64,000 nucleotides of DNA from Cryobacterium sp. BB307 (GTDB lineage: Bacteria; Actinomycetota; Actinomycetes; Actinomycetales; Microbacteriaceae): NCBI RefSeq assembly GCF_012274275.1, contig NZ_JAANZA010000002.1, positions 62,001 through 126,000 on the forward strand, read 5' to 3'. Shown here in pieces: positions 63,361 through 64,000 of the stretch (position 1 is the stretch's first letter; the number at the start of each line of letters is the position of its first letter). A program made the translations under genes and the position numbers. Below the pieces are notes generated by a model that saw nothing but the letters and a program-made list of their open reading frames with translations, had not been told where the DNA came from and searched no databases.

Positions 63361-64000
63361 ATGTCAGAAGTGATTCCAGCAACCGCGGCGATCGCCGACG
63401 CGGCACTTCGGCTCGGTATCGACGTGCGGCCAGGGCCGGTCGCGCTGCGTCCGGCCGTCCCCGGCGCCGCTTTCGCCGGCCCGGCCCGACCAGTCACACA
63501 CCTCGGAAGCGTTGACGTCATCCTTGAGACGATCGACGCGGCATCCCCGGGCGACGTGCTGGTGGTCGACAACGGCGGGCGAATGGATGAGGCGTGCGTC
63601 GGCGACCTGGTCGTTCTAGAGGCGCTTATGGCCGGGCTGAGCGGTGCCGTGATCTGGGGACTGCACAGAGACACCAGGCAGTTGATCGAAATCGGGCTGC
63701 CGTTGCACAGCCTCGGTGCCCTCCCGTTCGGTCCGCGCCGTGTGCCACCCGGCGGGAGCGCGATGCCGGTCGCCGTGCTTGATTCAGTGACGGTGACACC
63801 CGCGTACTTTGTCGTCGGTGATGACGACGGGGTGCTGTTCTTCGAGGCACAGCACCGGGACGCGCTGTTCGAGACCGCCCGGCAGATTCAGCGCAACGAG
63901 ACTGCGCAGGCGGACAAGATGCGGGGAGGGCTGAGCCTCCGCCAGCAGCTGGATTACGCCGGCTATCGGGCTCGTCAAGCGGTCGACCCGGCCTACACCC
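63361..64000 (+). CDS. RraA-family protein, partial (runs off right edge)
   Basis: 213 residues visible from ATG 63361, after GGGGAGGACGA; open to the edge. RraA/HMG-aldolase fold: GDVLVVDNGGRMDEACVGDLVVLEAL, then GAVIWGLHRDT with the Arg-Asp pair. Family members are aldolases or RNase E inhibitors. TTGACA at 63323 may be a -35. Confidence 0.88.
   Translation, partial: MSEVIPATAAIADAALRLGIDVRPGPVALRPAVPGAAFAGPARPVTHLGSVDVILETIDAASPGDVLVVDNGGRMDEACVGDLVVLEALMAGLSGAVIWGLHRDTRQLIEIGLPLHSLGALPFGPRRVPPGGSAMPVAVLDSVTVTPAYFVVGDDDGVLFFEAQHRDALFETARQIQRNETAQADKMRGGLSLRQQLDYAGYRARQAVDPAYT

Overview
This window looks like chromosomal DNA of a high-GC actinobacterium, most probably family Microbacteriaceae (order Micrococcales); the genus is not decided. 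The evidence is twin clpP genes after tig, an EF-G2 paralogue, a translational-type T-box before ileS, DUF2510 and DUF4233 proteins, a 13E12/DUF222 HNH gene, the rplU-rpmA-obg-proB-proA-nadD-rsfS order, many GTG starts, and constant use of the word GGATGC/GCATCC. I see no phage, transposase, rRNA or CRISPR array. Most of the window is core housekeeping with small accessory pockets.

Layout. 1-2.5 kb: a lipoprotein cut by the left edge, a membrane protein, tRNA-Gly(TCC) and a proline-rich DUF2510 protein. 2.6-10.3 kb: tRNA-Pro(TGG), tig, a TPR protein, clpP1-clpP2 and clpX. A metal-homeostasis pocket (ArsR sensor, CDF exporter, CopC-like protein, His-bearing membrane protein) sits between clpP2 and clpX. 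10.3-14.9 kb: a YflT-like protein, the M3 peptidase dcp, a methyltransferase, and an ArsR-fold regulator with a striking upstream repeat array. 15.0-17.6 kb: valS. 17.7-24.2 kb: a Thr/Pro-rich membrane protein, then a five-gene oligopeptide-type ABC operon ending in its own TetR gene. 24.3-25.5 kb: a GntR/DUF1648 pair. 25.6-31.3 kb: T-box-ileS-folC-DUF4233-ndk. 31.6-34.9 kb: a glycine betaine-type ABC transporter. 35-38.2 kb: a VKOR protein and RNase E/G. 38.3-48.0 kb: DUF4031 protein, rplU, rpmA, obg, proB, proA, nadD, rsfS and linked small genes. 48.0-64 kb: tRNA-Ala(GGC), a rimK/rimB pair, two oxidoreductases, a broken HNH gene, an oxygenase-like protein behind a possible iron box, a HerA-like ATPase, an envelope-stress cluster (PspA, coiled-coil membrane protein, HtrA-like protease), a SemiSWEET, EF-G2, and an RraA-family gene cut by the right edge.

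How the genes work together. Protein quality control (trigger factor, ClpP1P2, ClpX), translation (valS, ileS, L21, L27, Obg, RsfS, EF-G2, three tRNAs), RNA turnover (RNase E/G), proline synthesis (proB, proA) and folate/NAD synthesis (folC, nadD) form the core. Osmoprotectant and oligopeptide uptake, metal export and envelope stress genes form the accessory layer.

The most unusual signals are: (1) long near-perfect inverted repeats between genes, falling into recurring sequence families; (2) a TTGCAAAG array with 14-bp period overlapping an apparent leaderless promoter; (3) several further start codons placed 6-10 nt after a -10-like hexamer; (4) an rplU leader with a terminator-like hairpin; (5) a RimK ligase fused to an RCK_C-type domain and divergent from a RimB-like retropepsin; (6) two genes each broken by an apparent single-base loss.
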